From Streptomyces seoulensis (GTDB lineage Bacteria > Actinomycetota > Actinomycetes > Streptomycetales > Streptomycetaceae), in assembly GCF_004328625.1 (NCBI RefSeq), contig NZ_CP032229.1, positions 4,898,001 through 4,962,000 of the forward strand: 64,000 nt of DNA. The letters run 5' to 3'. Below are positions 26,224 through 38,050 of the stretch, piece by piece. The first letter of the stretch is position 1, and each line of letters starts with the position of its first letter. The notes beneath the pieces are model-generated. The model was not told the DNA's origin, did no database searches, and worked only from the letters and a program-made list of their open reading frames with translations. The position numbers and the translations under genes were made by a program.

Positions 26224-27110
26224 AGCTCTCCCAGCAACTTCTCGATGAACTCCAGCGACTCTCCCGGGTTGAGAGCCTGCGAACGGATGATCCCATAGCG
26301 CGCGGAGGCGAGACCCGCCTGTTCGGGATCGGTCTCCAACTTGCTGGTCGCCTGGGCCTCCACGTACAGGAATCGCTTTCCGTCCCTGCGCATGACGACG
26401 GTGAAGGGTCCGTCGAAGCCCGCGTTGTCGTCGAGAGCTGTCGGCATCACCTGGAGCTCGACGTTGCGCCGGCTGCCCGCCAGGAGCAAGTGCTCCAACT
26501 GGCCTTGCAGCACGGCCTTGCCGCCGTAGGTATGACGTAGAACCGACTCGTCCATGATGAAGCTCAGCAGTGTCGTGGTGCGCCGGTCCAGGATCTCCTG
26601 TCGAGCGAGACGGGCGGTCACGCGCTGCTCGACCGTCTCCGGATCGAGGGCCGGGCGCCGCATCTCCAGAAGTACCCGCATGTATTCCTCGGTCTGAAGG
26701 AGGCCGTTGACGACAAGGGTGTCGTACATCTGCAGTTCCATCGCCTGCTTCTCCAGTTGGGCCATGCCCTGGAAGAAGGCGGGGTACTGCGCCTTTTCCA
26801 CCTCCTCCTTCCAGACCGTCAACAAGCCGCCCGCGTCCAGCACTTCTTCGGCTCGGTCGATCGCGCGTGGCGGTGGAATCCGCCTCCCCTGCTCGAAAGA
26901 TGCGATCGTCGCGGCCGAGTAACCGAGCCGCCTGCCAAGCTCCTCGCGGTCCATGCCGGCCCGTAGCCGGAGGGTCTTCACCGTCTGTCCGAACGCCGCG
27001 ACAACCCCCTGCGCGGACTTGTCCGCCGTACGCGGCCCCGCCGTGTTGCTCGTACCGGCGCCGGCACCGCGCGTACAACGGGGTCGCGTCAGTGCGTCAC
27101 CACTGGTCAC
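26220..27110 (-). CDS. XRE regulator with DUF5753 domain (WhiJ/Scr1 type)
   Basis: The 296-residue protein has an N-terminal XRE helix-turn-helix (about 42-95; LGRRLGYSAATIASFEQGRRIP) and a C-terminal DUF5753 domain (about 120-290), with the typical Q-T-E-E-Y and L-Q-V-M-P motifs. The GTG at 27110 gives a 40-residue lead before the helix-turn-helix, longer than usual, so a later start cannot be excluded. With DUF397 downstream and an RsbW-like ATPase upstream it forms the WhiJ-type triad common in Streptomyces and tied to developmental control. Confidence 0.9.
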   Translation of the reverse strand: MTSGDALTRPRCTRGAGAGTSNTAGPRTADKSAQGVVAAFGQTVKTLRLRAGMDREELGRRLGYSAATIASFEQGRRIPPPRAIDRAEEVLDAGGLLTVWKEEVEKAQYPAFFQGMAQLEKQAMELQMYDTLVVNGLLQTEEYMRVLLEMRRPALDPETVEQRVTARLARQEILDRRTTTLLSFIMDESVLRHTYGGKAVLQGQLEHLLLAGSRRNVELQVMPTALDDNAGFDGPFTVVMRRDGKRFLYVEAQATSKLETDPEQAGLASARYGIIRSQALNPGESLEFIEKLLGEL

Positions 27111-27139
27111 GCTACGTCACCGGGGGGACCGTGGTGCCC

Positions 27140-27622
27140 ATGATGAGCAGCCTCGGCGGTCCCACGGACCACTTGGTCACCGACTTCGCCATGCGCTTCA
27201 CGTCGACCCCGCGCGGTGCACGCCTCGCGCGTCGCCTGGTGGGCGTCCGCCTTGAGGAATGGGGCATCCCGTACGGCACGGACGCCCATGACGACATCGT
27301 CCTGATCACAGCGGAGCTGACCGCGAACGCGGTACGGCACGGGCACGTGGCGGGACGCGACTTCAACGTCCGGCTGACCCTGGCGGGGCGTACGGCGCGG
27401 ATCGAGGTCTCCGACACGCGGGGAGAGCGGGTGCCGCCCCGGCCGGGGGAGTTGGGGGAACCTGGTCTGTCTGACGGCGGGAGGGGGCTGCTGCTGGTGT
27501 CCCGGCTGGCGTCGGCGTGGGACTGGCATGTGCGGGGGGAGGGGCCGGGGAAGGTGGTCTGGGCGGAGTGCGAGGTGGCCGCTGACCTCGAACGGCCTCG
27601 CGCTCACCAGGGCCGGATGTAG
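27140..27622 (+). CDS. RsbW-like ATP-binding protein (HATPase_c_2)
   Basis: The 160-residue protein is a single GHKL ATPase domain with the N-box ELTANAVRHG (about 56-65), the IEVSDTRGE box and the GRGLLLVSRLA box. These are anti-sigma-factor-like kinases. It is divergent from the XRE/DUF397 pair with 29 bases between starts. GTG codons at 27131 and 27134 are also in frame; the ATG at 27140 is ten bases from GGGGGGA. Confidence 0.88.
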   Translation: MMSSLGGPTDHLVTDFAMRFTSTPRGARLARRLVGVRLEEWGIPYGTDAHDDIVLITAELTANAVRHGHVAGRDFNVRLTLAGRTARIEVSDTRGERVPPRPGELGEPGLSDGGRGLLLVSRLASAWDWHVRGEGPGKVVWAECEVAADLERPRAHQGRM

Positions 27623-27631
27623 GTTCTGGTC

Positions 27632-28123
27632 ATGACCGGTGACTGGCGGAGGGACCGGATCGGGACCGCGCTGCGGGGCGAGAACCCGACCGTGCTGCGG
27701 CGGCTGACGGCGGGGTTCGCCGTGATCGGGGACGTGCAGTTCCTGCCCGGCTACTCGGTTCTGCTCGTCGACGAGCCGGACGTACAGCGCCTGTCGGACC
27801 TGCCGAGGGCGAAGCGGCTGTCCTTCCTGTCGGACATGGACCGGCTCGGCGAAGCGGTCGAACGAGCCTGTCGCCGGCTGGACCCGGCCTTCCGGAGGGT
27901 CAACCTGGAGATCCTGGGGAACACGGACCCGTTCCTGCACGCCCATGTCTGGCCGAGGTTCGCATGGGAGCCGGCCGAGCTGGTGGGCAAGCCGGTGTGG
28001 CTCTATCCGCCTGACCGCTGGAGCGGCGAACGCTTCCGGCTCGGTCCACGGCACGACGGGCTGCGAGATGCGATCGGTGGGGAACTGGACGGGCTGCGAC
28101 CGGGCCTCCCGAGCGGCACATGA
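27632..28123 (+). CDS. HIT-like protein with altered histidine triad
   Basis: The 163-residue product resembles HIT (histidine triad) nucleotide hydrolases: VIGDVQFLPGYSVLLVDEPDV, a helical stretch, then the site LHAHVWPRF. The family motif HxHxH keeps the first two His, but the third is Trp. It lies nine bases after the ATPase gene and may be co-transcribed with it. The substrate is unknown; nucleotide hydrolysis is a family-based guess. Confidence 0.8.
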   Translation: MTGDWRRDRIGTALRGENPTVLRRLTAGFAVIGDVQFLPGYSVLLVDEPDVQRLSDLPRAKRLSFLSDMDRLGEAVERACRRLDPAFRRVNLEILGNTDPFLHAHVWPRFAWEPAELVGKPVWLYPPDRWSGERFRLGPRHDGLRDAIGGELDGLRPGLPSGT

Positions 28124-28134
28124 ACGGCACCGTC

Positions 28135-29370
28135 TCAGCCCCGGCCCCCTCCCAGCCGTACCGGCACCTCCCGGTGACCGTTGCTGATCAGTGACGGTAC
28201 CGGCTGCAACTCCCCGGCGGGTGCCGCCAGTTCCAGCCCCGGGAATCGCGCGAACAGCATCCGCAGCACCGTCCCCACCTCCAGCCGGGCCAGCGGAGCG
28301 CCCAGGCAGAAGTGGATGCCGTGCCCGAAGGCCAGGTGGTCCTTGGCGGGGCGGGTGGCGTCGAAGGTGTCGGCGGAGGGGCCGTGCCAGGACGGGTGGC
28401 GGTTGGCGGCCGCGTAGGAGGCGAGGATCGGGTCGCCCGCCAGGATGCGGCGGCCGTCCGGGAGGGGGATGTCGCGGACCGCGTAGCGGAGGGGGAGGTG
28501 CTTCACCGCGGGCTCGTGGCGCAGGGTCTCCTCGACCACGTCGGCCCAGCTCGCGCGGCCCGCGCGGACGTGGGCGAGCTGGGCGGGGTCCGTGAGGAGG
28601 GTGGTGATCGCCTGGTCGATGACGTTCACCGTCGTCTCGTAGCCCGCGCTGATCACCAGGAGCAGGGTGTCGCGCAACTCCTCGTGGGTCAGGGCGTCGC
28701 CCGCGCCCTCCTCGTCGCGGGCCATGATGAGCGCGGAGGTCAGATCGTCGGCCGGAGTCACCCGCTTCGCCTCGATCAGCGCGTCCAGCCACTTGTACAG
28801 CGCCCGCGTGTTCTGGGTCGCCTGCTCCACGGTCAGCGTCGTGTCGAAGACGCCGTCCACGGCCGCGCGGAACTCCGGCGTGTGCACGTCCGGTACGCCC
28901 ATCAGCCTGCTGATCACCGTGATGGGCAGCGGGTAGGCGAGGCGCTCGCGCAGGTCGACCACCTCGTCACCCGGGCGCTCGGCCAGCGCGTCCAGCAGGT
29001 CCGCCACGAGCGACTCGATCACCGGCTGGAGCGCCGCGATCCGACGGGCGCTGAACGCCGGGGCGACCATGCGGCGCAGCCTGCGGTGGTCGCCGCCGTA
29101 CGCCGTGAACATGTTGGTCACCGCCACCCACAGCGCCAGCGGCCACGTCGGTGCCGTCTCGGCGAAGGCCGGCCAGTGGGCGCGGGGGTCCTTCGAGACG
29201 TCCGGGCTGGTCAGGAGGGCTTTCAGCAGGTCCGGGTCGCTCACCGACCAGGCTGTGACCCCGAGGATGTCCACCTGGGTGGCCGGACCCCGGGCACGCA
29301 GCGCCCGCTGCTCGGCGTGGTGGTCGGCGCCGGTGGGATCGAGGACCAGGGGCGGCTGCTGCTCGGGCAC
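28135..29370 (-). CDS. Cytochrome P450
   Basis: The 411-residue P450 has the heme motif FGHGIHFCLG (Cys 355), the I-helix SAGYETT for oxygen activation, and the EETLR K-helix pair. It is the usual length for actinomycete P450s. AAGGAG is five bases before the GTG at 29370; the ATG at 29400 has no such site, so GTG is chosen. No ferredoxin gene is adjacent. The substrate is unknown, and no biosynthetic cluster surrounds it. Confidence 0.93.
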   Translation of the reverse strand: MPEQQPPLVLDPTGADHHAEQRALRARGPATQVDILGVTAWSVSDPDLLKALLTSPDVSKDPRAHWPAFAETAPTWPLALWVAVTNMFTAYGGDHRRLRRMVAPAFSARRIAALQPVIESLVADLLDALAERPGDEVVDLRERLAYPLPITVISRLMGVPDVHTPEFRAAVDGVFDTTLTVEQATQNTRALYKWLDALIEAKRVTPADDLTSALIMARDEEGAGDALTHEELRDTLLLVISAGYETTVNVIDQAITTLLTDPAQLAHVRAGRASWADVVEETLRHEPAVKHLPLRYAVRDIPLPDGRRILAGDPILASYAAANRHPSWHGPSADTFDATRPAKDHLAFGHGIHFCLGAPLARLEVGTVLRMLFARFPGLELAAPAGELQPVPSLISNGHREVPVRLGGGRG

Positions 29371-29499
29371 GTCAGCTCCTTGGCGAGAGGAGAACGGCAT
29401 GTTCAACGGTAGAAGCGGTCCATCCGGTTGACCAGGCCGCCTCACCGGGGCCGCACCGGCTCACCGGGGCCGCATCATCTCACCGGGTCCGCACCCGCC

Positions 29500-30201
29500 T
29501 CACCAGGGCAGTACCCCCGCCCCCTCCTGGAACGTCCCGCTCACCTCCCCCTCGCATGCCAGCCGCACGATCACCTCCGCCCCCTCCGCCACGCTCCGCG
29601 TCCCCGTGTTGTGGTTCAGGTCCGTCGCCGTGAAGCCCGGATCCGCCGCGTTGATCCGCAGGTTCGGGAACGCCTTCGCGTACTGCACGGTCAGCATGTT
29701 CAGCGCGGCCTTGGAGGCGGGGTAGGAGAGGTCGGGGTAGAAGTGCTCCGGCGCGGCCGGGTCGGCGAGGGCGCGGGTGAGGGCCAGCCCGCTGCTGACG
29801 TTCACGACGACCGGCGCGGGGGAGCGCAGGAGGAGGGGGAGGAAGGCTTGCAGGACGCGTACCGGGCCGAAGACGTTCGTCTCGAAGACCTCCCGTATGT
29901 CGTCCGCCGTGACCGCCGCCGGGTCGACGAAGCCGCCGTCCGGGCGGCGCGGCTCGATGCCGGCGTTGTTGACCAGCACGTCCAGGCCGCCCGCCGCGCC
30001 CAGCGTGCGGACCGCCGCGAATACGGACGCGTCGTCGGTCACGTCGAGCTGTACGAACGTCGCGCCCAGCTCCTCGGCCGCCCGCCGGCCCCGCTCCTCG
30101 TCGCGGGCGCCCACGTACACGGTGTGGCCCTCGGCCAGCAGGCGGCGGGCGGTCTCGAAGCCGAGGCCCTTGTTGGCTCCGGTGATCAGTGTGTTCGTCA
30201 T
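29500..30201 (-). CDS. Short-chain dehydrogenase/reductase
   Basis: The 233-residue classical SDR has TGANKGLG (about 8-15), the VNNAG motif, and the catalytic Ser with YPASKAAL (Tyr-x-x-x-Lys). The TGxxxGxG pattern with Arg further on suggests NADP(H). GGAGG lies before the ATG. It is divergent from a MmyB-like XRE regulator, across a near-perfect 21-bp palindrome, so that regulator very likely controls it. Confidence 0.92.
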   Translation of the reverse strand: MTNTLITGANKGLGFETARRLLAEGHTVYVGARDEERGRRAAEELGATFVQLDVTDDASVFAAVRTLGAAGGLDVLVNNAGIEPRRPDGGFVDPAAVTADDIREVFETNVFGPVRVLQAFLPLLLRSPAPVVVNVSSGLALTRALADPAAPEHFYPDLSYPASKAALNMLTVQYAKAFPNLRINAADPGFTATDLNHNTGTRSVAEGAEVIVRLACEGEVSGTFQEGAGVLPW

Positions 30202-30249
30202 GGTTCCAGCCTCCGCCGGGCGCGCGCCCGCAGCCAGAGGACCGGTTTT

Positions 30250-30270
30250 CCTGGGACCGGCGGTACCAGG
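30250..30270. promoter_or_regulatory. 21-bp palindrome, candidate operator of the XRE regulator
   Basis: Arms CCTGGGACCG and CGGTACCAGG match in 9 of 10 pairs around one central G. It lies 34 bases from the XRE start and 49 bases from the SDR start. Confidence 0.7.
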
Positions 30271-30303
30271 CGGGCGCCCGCCGCGCGCGGCACACTGGAC
30301 CGT

Positions 30304-31143
30304 ATGGCGAGCGCGGAACTCGGGACGGCGATCCACCGCTGGCGGGACCGGCTCCCGCCCGGCGAGGCGGGGCTGCCCCAGGGCGGCCGCAGACGGGCCT
30401 CCGGGCTACGGCGGGAGGAGCTGGCCCAGCTCGCCGGGATCTCCGTCGACTACGTGACCCGGCTGGAGCAGGGCCGCGCCACCAACCCCTCCTCCCAGGT
30501 CGTGGAGGCGCTCACCCGCGCGTTGCGCCTGTCGGCGGCCGAGCGCGACCATCTGTACCGGCTCGCCGGACTCGCCCCGCCCGCCCCGACGAGCGTGCCG
30601 ACCTTCATCCCGCCCAGCGTGCACCGGCTGCTGGACCGCCTCGGCCGCACCCCGGTCGCCGTCTACGACGCCACCTGGACCCTGCTCACCGCCAACCCGC
30701 CCTACGCGGCCCTCATGGGCGACTCCACCCGCTGGAAGGGGCGCCAACTCAACGGCGTCTGGCGGCACTTCGCCGGTCCCGGCTCCGGGGTACGGCACGC
30801 CCCCCAGTCCCTGGCCGCCTTCGAGTCCGCCCTCGTCGCCGATCTCCGCGCGGCCGCCGGACGGTACCCGCACGACCGCGCCCTGGCCGAGTTGATCGCC
30901 GAACTGCGCGCCCACAGCGTCCGGTTCACGGAGCTGTGGGACAGCGGCACGGTCGGTGTCCACGACGCGGCACGCAAGACCATCGACCACCCGGTGGTCG
31001 GCCCGCTCACCCTGGACTGCGACATCCTCTCCGTCGCGGGCAGCGACCTGCGGGTCATGGTCTACACCGCCGAACCCGGCACCGAGGACGCCGAACGCCT
31101 CGCCCTGCTCATGGTGTTGGGAACGCAGGAGGTGGCCGTCTGA
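30304..31143 (+). CDS. MmyB-like XRE family transcriptional regulator
   Basis: The 279-residue protein has an N-terminal XRE helix-turn-helix (about 30-85; REELAQLAGISVDYVTRLEQGRA) and a C-terminal PAS-like MmyB ligand domain (about 100-275; VAVYDATWTLLTANPPYAALMG), which binds fatty acids in characterised members. There is no clear ribosome site before the ATG, so the mRNA may be leaderless. Divergent from the SDR gene. Confidence 0.92.
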   Translation: MASAELGTAIHRWRDRLPPGEAGLPQGGRRRASGLRREELAQLAGISVDYVTRLEQGRATNPSSQVVEALTRALRLSAAERDHLYRLAGLAPPAPTSVPTFIPPSVHRLLDRLGRTPVAVYDATWTLLTANPPYAALMGDSTRWKGRQLNGVWRHFAGPGSGVRHAPQSLAAFESALVADLRAAAGRYPHDRALAELIAELRAHSVRFTELWDSGTVGVHDAARKTIDHPVVGPLTLDCDILSVAGSDLRVMVYTAEPGTEDAERLALLMVLGTQEVAV

Positions 31144-31193
31144 GTCCCACCGGGTACCCGTAACCGCATCCCGCCGAACGGAAGGGAAGCACC

Positions 31194-31541
31194 ATGGCCC
31201 CCACAACACGCCCTCACTCCGGACGACTTCGCGCCTGGCTGACCCTCGCCACCGACAACTGGCTCTCCCGCGGCTACCTCGCGGCTGCCGGCTCCGCGAT
31301 CGGCTTCTTCCTCTACGCCGTCTACCTCTCCCCGGACCCCGGCTTCGCCGCCATCTGGCCCTTCGCCGCCACCCTCCCGCTCAGCGCCATCGCCTTCCTC
31401 ACCCCCACCCCCGAACTGGACCCCGCAACCAACTGGCTCACCCCCCTCCTCTTCACCACCTGGGTATCCCTGTGCGCGCTGGTCAACGCGGGACTGCTGG
31501 GCATGGCGGCACGCGCGTTCCGGACCCGGTCCGCCGCTTAG
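31194..31541 (+). CDS. Small membrane protein (SCO4225-like)
   Basis: The 115-residue protein has three hydrophobic segments (about 27-45, 52-68, 82-103) and resembles the SCO4225 family of Streptomyces membrane proteins as I recall it. The function is unknown. Its stop overlaps the stop of the convergent Nudix gene by four bases. Confidence 0.72.
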   Translation: MAPTTRPHSGRLRAWLTLATDNWLSRGYLAAAGSAIGFFLYAVYLSPDPGFAAIWPFAATLPLSAIAFLTPTPELDPATNWLTPLLFTTWVSLCALVNAGLLGMAARAFRTRSAA

Positions 31542-32005
31542 CCCATCGCCAGCGGATACCGGTGGACCGGGGGCAGTCCCGGTAGGAGGCCCGGCCACAC
31601 CGTGTCGATGACGTGTGCGCTCGGGGTGAACAGGGGGCGGGGGAGTGTCGCCGGGTCGTGCCATTCCCAGTGGGCGATCAACTCCGGCTCGCGGACGGTC
31701 GGTTCGCCCTTGTAGGCGGTGACGCGGACCGCGGCCGTCACGCGGGGGATGCCGTGTACCGAGTCCATCAGGAGGGCCAGGAGGCGTGCGTCCTCCGGGT
31801 CGGCCCGTAGGCCGGTCTCCTCGGCCAGCTCTCGTACGGCGGCCTCGGCGAAGCCCTCGCCGGCGTCGTTCTTGCCGCCCGGCAGCTCCCAGACGCCGCG
31901 CTTCTTGGACCAGCCCAGCAGCACCCGGCCCGCCGCGTCGGTCACGGCGACCCCGGCGCCGGTGAGCGCGTGCGGCGAGGGCCGTCCCTTGTCGGCGTAG
32001 GTCAT
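31538..32005 (-). CDS. Nudix hydrolase
   Basis: The 155-residue protein has a full Nudix box, GX5EX7REUXEEXGU, at GKNDAGEGFAEAAVRELAEETGL (starting at about residue 43), preceded by WELPGG. The substrate, some nucleoside diphosphate derivative, is unknown. AAGGGGA lies upstream of the ATG. Three-gene context gives no hint of pathway. Confidence 0.92.
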   Translation of the reverse strand: MTYADKGRPSPHALTGAGVAVTDAAGRVLLGWSKKRGVWELPGGKNDAGEGFAEAAVRELAEETGLRADPEDARLLALLMDSVHGIPRVTAAVRVTAYKGEPTVREPELIAHWEWHDPATLPRPLFTPSAHVIDTVWPGLLPGLPPVHRYPLAMG

Positions 32006-32040
32006 GTCCTGTTCCCCTTCCGATGGGGCGGAAGGGCCCG

Positions 32041-33000
32041 TCACTCCTGCTTCCGCCATGCCTGGACCCCCAGTCTGCCCGTCGTGCCGAGGTCCAGTTC
32101 CGGGGTCAGCGTCACCGGCGCGGCGCCCGGCCTGGCGCGTACACGCAGGTAGGGGGCGTTCACGGCGCCGTCGACGGCCTGCACGGTGTTGCGCCAGACG
32201 ATGCCGGACAGGGCGCGCTCGCCGGGTCGCAGGGTGAGGGGGCGGGCCACGTCGGGCGGCCCGCCGAGCTGGGCGACCTCGGCGGAGGGCAGTATCTTCA
32301 CCCCGTCGACCCGCTCGTGCTCGGCGTCGATGATCTCCAGCTCCGGCCGCCCGTCCACCGCGTACGGCTTCGTACCGCAGTTCTCCAGATGCAGCCCCAC
32401 CACGCGCAGCCCCATCGCCGCGTCCGCCTCGTCGGCGTACACCCGCACCCCGGACGCGGGGCACGGACCGCCGGGGGCCGGGGCCTCGGCGCTCGGGATG
32501 CTGCGGACGGACAGCAGCGACACGCTGGTGCCGCCCGCCGCGTCCCCGTAGCTCCGGCTCATCGCCACCCGGCCGTGCACGGTCCTGCCATACCCCACCG
32601 GGCCCACGACCCGGCTCGCCCCGGTGTACCCGTTCGCGTCGAACAGGACGGTGTACGTCATGTCCCGCGCGCCCGGGTTGGTCACCTCGAACTCCGCCGT
32701 CAGGGAACCCGCCCGGCAGGCACCGTCCTCGTCGATCGCACCGGCGTACACCCGGGTGATCCGCACCCCGTCCCGGGAGGTCCCCGTGCTGGACGGCACC
32801 GGGGTGGGCGTGCCCGGCGGGCGTGGGGCGTCGGCGGTGGACGTGGGACGGGCGCGGGGCACCTCGCCGTAGCGCGGGGCCTTCGAGGGGCACAAGGACT
32901 CCGCCCGCACCCCGCCGCCGCCCGCACCCGGCTCGGCCGTACCGCACCCGGCGAGGGCCAGAAGGCCGAGCACTCCCACACCTGCGAATGATCTGCGCAT
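32041..33000 (-). CDS. Lipoprotein with DUF4232-like C-terminal domain
   Basis: The 319-residue product has a lipobox LLALAGC (Cys about 19), a Pro/Thr-rich linker, a first beta domain (about 80-165) and a second one (about 175-310) that looks like DUF4232 (LHLENCGTKPYAVDG; RPGERALSGIVWRN). Such proteins sit on the outer face of the membrane; the role is unknown. The start at 33000 fits the signal peptide. Confidence 0.82.
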   Translation of the reverse strand: MRRSFAGVGVLGLLALAGCGTAEPGAGGGGVRAESLCPSKAPRYGEVPRARPTSTADAPRPPGTPTPVPSSTGTSRDGVRITRVYAGAIDEDGACRAGSLTAEFEVTNPGARDMTYTVLFDANGYTGASRVVGPVGYGRTVHGRVAMSRSYGDAAGGTSVSLLSVRSIPSAEAPAPGGPCPASGVRVYADEADAAMGLRVVGLHLENCGTKPYAVDGRPELEIIDAEHERVDGVKILPSAEVAQLGGPPDVARPLTLRPGERALSGIVWRNTVQAVDGAVNAPYLRVRARPGAAPVTLTPELDLGTTGRLGVQAWRKQE

Positions 33001-33067
33001 CCGGCGAGTTGACCAGGAGCGGCCCCCACCGGCTGTGGTGGAAGCCACTCCTCCGGTCACAGGGCTG

Positions 33068-34063
33068 TCACAGCGTCCCGTCCCGCTTCCCGAACGCGCG
33101 CAGAATCCGTTCCGCCGCCAGGGTCGCCGTCAACGAGCCGTCCCTGACCTCCTGTTCGAGATCCGGCGCGAGACGCCTGACCTCGGGGTCCGCGTGCAAC
33201 CGGCCCAGCAGCTCGTCGCGGACCATCGCCCAGGTCCAACCCACCTGCTGTTCACGCCTCTTTGCGGTCAGTCGCCCGGTGGAGTCCAGCAGGGTGCGGT
33301 GCTGCTCCAGCCGTTCCCACACGGTGTCCAGACCGCTCCCCTCCCGCGCGCTGCAGTGCAGCACGGGCGGCGTCCAGAAGGCGTCCTTGCCGTGCATCAG
33401 CCGTAGCGCGCCCGCGAGTTCACGGGCGGCCGCCCGCGCGTCCTTCTCGTGCGGACCGTCCGCCTTGTTGACGGCGATCACGTCGGCCAGCTCCAGCACG
33501 CCCTTCTTGATGCCCTGGAGCTGGTCACCGGTACGGGCCAGGGTGAGCAGCAGGAAGGAGTCCACCATGTCGGCGACCGCCGTCTCCGACTGGCCGACGC
33601 CGACCGTCTCCACCAGGATCACGTCGTACCCGGCCGCCTCCATGACCACGATGGACTCGCGGGTCGCCTTCGCCACCCCGCCCAGCGTGCCCGCGCTGGG
33701 GGAGGGGCGGACGAACGCGTGCTGGTCCACCGCGAGGCGCTCCATCCGGGTCTTGTCGCCCAGGATCGAGCCACCGGTACGCGTCGAGGACGGGTCCACC
33801 GCGAGCACGGCCACCCGGTGACCCGCCTCGGTCAGCATGGTGCCGAACGCGTCGATGAACGTGGACTTGCCCACGCCCGGCACCCCGCTCACCCCGATCC
33901 GCCGCGCCCGCCCGCTGTGCGGCAGCAGCGCGGTCAGCAACTCCTGGGCCAGCGCCCGGTGTTGCGGGCGGGTGGACTCGACCAGAGTGATCGCGCGGGC
34001 CACCAGGGCACGCTTGCCGTCCAGCACGCCCTTCACATAGGTGTCGAGATCGATCGCGGCCAT
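33068..34063 (-). CDS. meaB: Methylmalonyl-CoA mutase-associated GTPase MeaB
   Basis: The 331-residue G3E GTPase has a P-loop GVPGVGKST (about 59-67), the VDPSS loop, the ETVGVGQSE switch and NKAD for guanine specificity. MeaB gates loading of adenosylcobalamin and protects methylmalonyl-CoA mutase. It follows the large mutase subunit after seven bases and completes the operon. Confidence 0.96.
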   Translation of the reverse strand: MAAIDLDTYVKGVLDGKRALVARAITLVESTRPQHRALAQELLTALLPHSGRARRIGVSGVPGVGKSTFIDAFGTMLTEAGHRVAVLAVDPSSTRTGGSILGDKTRMERLAVDQHAFVRPSPSAGTLGGVAKATRESIVVMEAAGYDVILVETVGVGQSETAVADMVDSFLLLTLARTGDQLQGIKKGVLELADVIAVNKADGPHEKDARAAARELAGALRLMHGKDAFWTPPVLHCSAREGSGLDTVWERLEQHRTLLDSTGRLTAKRREQQVGWTWAMVRDELLGRLHADPEVRRLAPDLEQEVRDGSLTATLAAERILRAFGKRDGTL

Positions 34064-34070
34064 GCCGGGC

Positions 34071-36244
<2,174 letters not shown>

Positions 36245-36245
<1 letters not shown>

Positions 36246-38050
36246 CAGGACACTCCCATGCGGTCGAGAGTCGCGGCCAGGACGGCGACGGCGTCGCAGC
36301 CCGCGAAGACATAACTGTCGACGCCCGCATACTCGGCGGGGCGGCCCGCCAGGTGGATCTGGTGGGCGCCTGCCGCGCGCAGCGCCTCGGCGGCCTGTGC
36401 GGCCTCCTCGGCGTAGCGGGCGTCGCTGGAGCAGAGGACCGCCTCGGTGGCGCCGCTCTCCTCGAAGTTCCCGACGGTGACCGGCTCGATGCCGCCCGCC
36501 TGGAAGAGGTTGGCGGCGAAGGAGGCGCGGGCGGTGTGCTCGGCGGCCGGGCCGAGCGTGGCGAGGAAGATCCGGGGGCGGGCGCCGGTCGCGGCCAGAT
36601 GGGCGTCGGAGCGGGCCCGCAGCGCCTCGTACGCCTCGTCCCGGCGCACGCGCGGCAGACCGCCGGACGGGGGCTCAGGGGCGGGCTCGCGGTGCACCGG
36701 CTTCTCGTCCAGGAAGGGGAACTCGCTGACCCCGGTGATGGGTTCGCGGCGCTTGGCGAGCTTCGCGGACCGCTCCGCCCAGGTACGCGCGAGGTCGTCA
36801 CGGAGCCGGCCGGAGCGCAACACGGCGGCCTGACCGCCGTCCTGCTCGATGGACCGGAAGAACTCCCATGCGGCGTGCGCCAGTTCGTCGGTCAGCCGCT
36901 CCACGTACCAGGAACCGCCCGCCGGGTCGACGACCCGCGCCAGGTGCGACTCCTCGACCAGGATCGTGGAGGTGTTGCGGGCGATACGGCGGGCGAACGC
37001 GTCGGGCAGGCCCAGCGCGTGGTCGAACGGCAGCACCGTCACGGAGTCGGCACCGCCCACCCCGGCGGCCAGCGTGGCGACCGTCGTCCGCAGCATGTTC
37101 ACCCACGGGTCGCGCCGGGACATCATCACCGGCGAGGTCACCGCGTGCTGCACCTGCGCGCCCGCGCCCGGCGCCCCGCACACCTCGGCGACCCGCGCCC
37201 AAAGACGGCGCGCCGCACGGAGCTTGGCGATGGTGAGGAACTGGTCGGCGGTCGCCGCGTACCGGAACTCGATCTGCGCGACGGCCTGTTCGGCGCTCAC
37301 CCCGGCCCGGGTCAGCTCCCGCAGATACGCCACGGCGGTGGCGAGGGAGGCGCCCAGCTCCTGCGCGGCCGAGCCGCCCGCCTCGTGGTACGGCAGCGCG
37401 TCCACGGTCAGCGTGCGCAGCCCCGGGTACGCGGCGGCGCGGGCCGCGAGCGCGGCGACGGGGGCGAAGTCCAGCGGGGTGCCGGTGCGGGCCTCGTACC
37501 CCAGCGGGTCGGCGCCCAGGGTGCCGCGTACGTCCTCGGGGGCGACGCCCCGCTCCTCGTACAGCCTCAGCAGCGCGTCCGCGGCCGCCTCGGTGTCGGC
37601 GCCCGCGTCCAGGGCCACGGGGGCGAGGTCCAGGTAGACGCCGTCGAGCGCGCGGCCGAGGTCCGCGACCGGGATGCCGCCCTCGCCGAGCACCAGCCAG
37701 AGGGAGGTGACGCCGTTCTCCAGGTCGGCCAGTACCGAGCCGTCGGAGAGCGCCGCGTGCCGCTGCCGTATGTCCCAGCCGCCGGGGGTGTTGCCGACCG
37801 GGCGGCCGCCGCGGGTGAACGGCGCGAAGCCGGGCAGGCCGGGGTCGGGCGCGGCGTCGCGCGGGGTGTACAGCGGCCGGGTGCGCAGCCCGTCCTCGAG
37901 CGTGGTGGACAGGGCGTCCTCGACCGCCGCGCCGGAGACTTCCTTGCCGGACTTGCGCAGTACACCCTCGACCAGGCGTTGCCACTGCTCATGCGTCGCG
38001 TCAGGGAACTCGGCGGCCAGTGAGAGCCCGTCGTCAGGCAGGACCGTCAT
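36245..38050 (-). CDS. mutA: Methylmalonyl-CoA mutase, small subunit
   Basis: The 601-residue protein is a degenerate copy of the large subunit: barrel region (about 60-440) and a B12-like domain (about 480-601) that lacks the DGHDRG motif, as expected for the structural small subunit. It is the first gene of the mutA-mutB-meaB operon. Confidence 0.96.
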
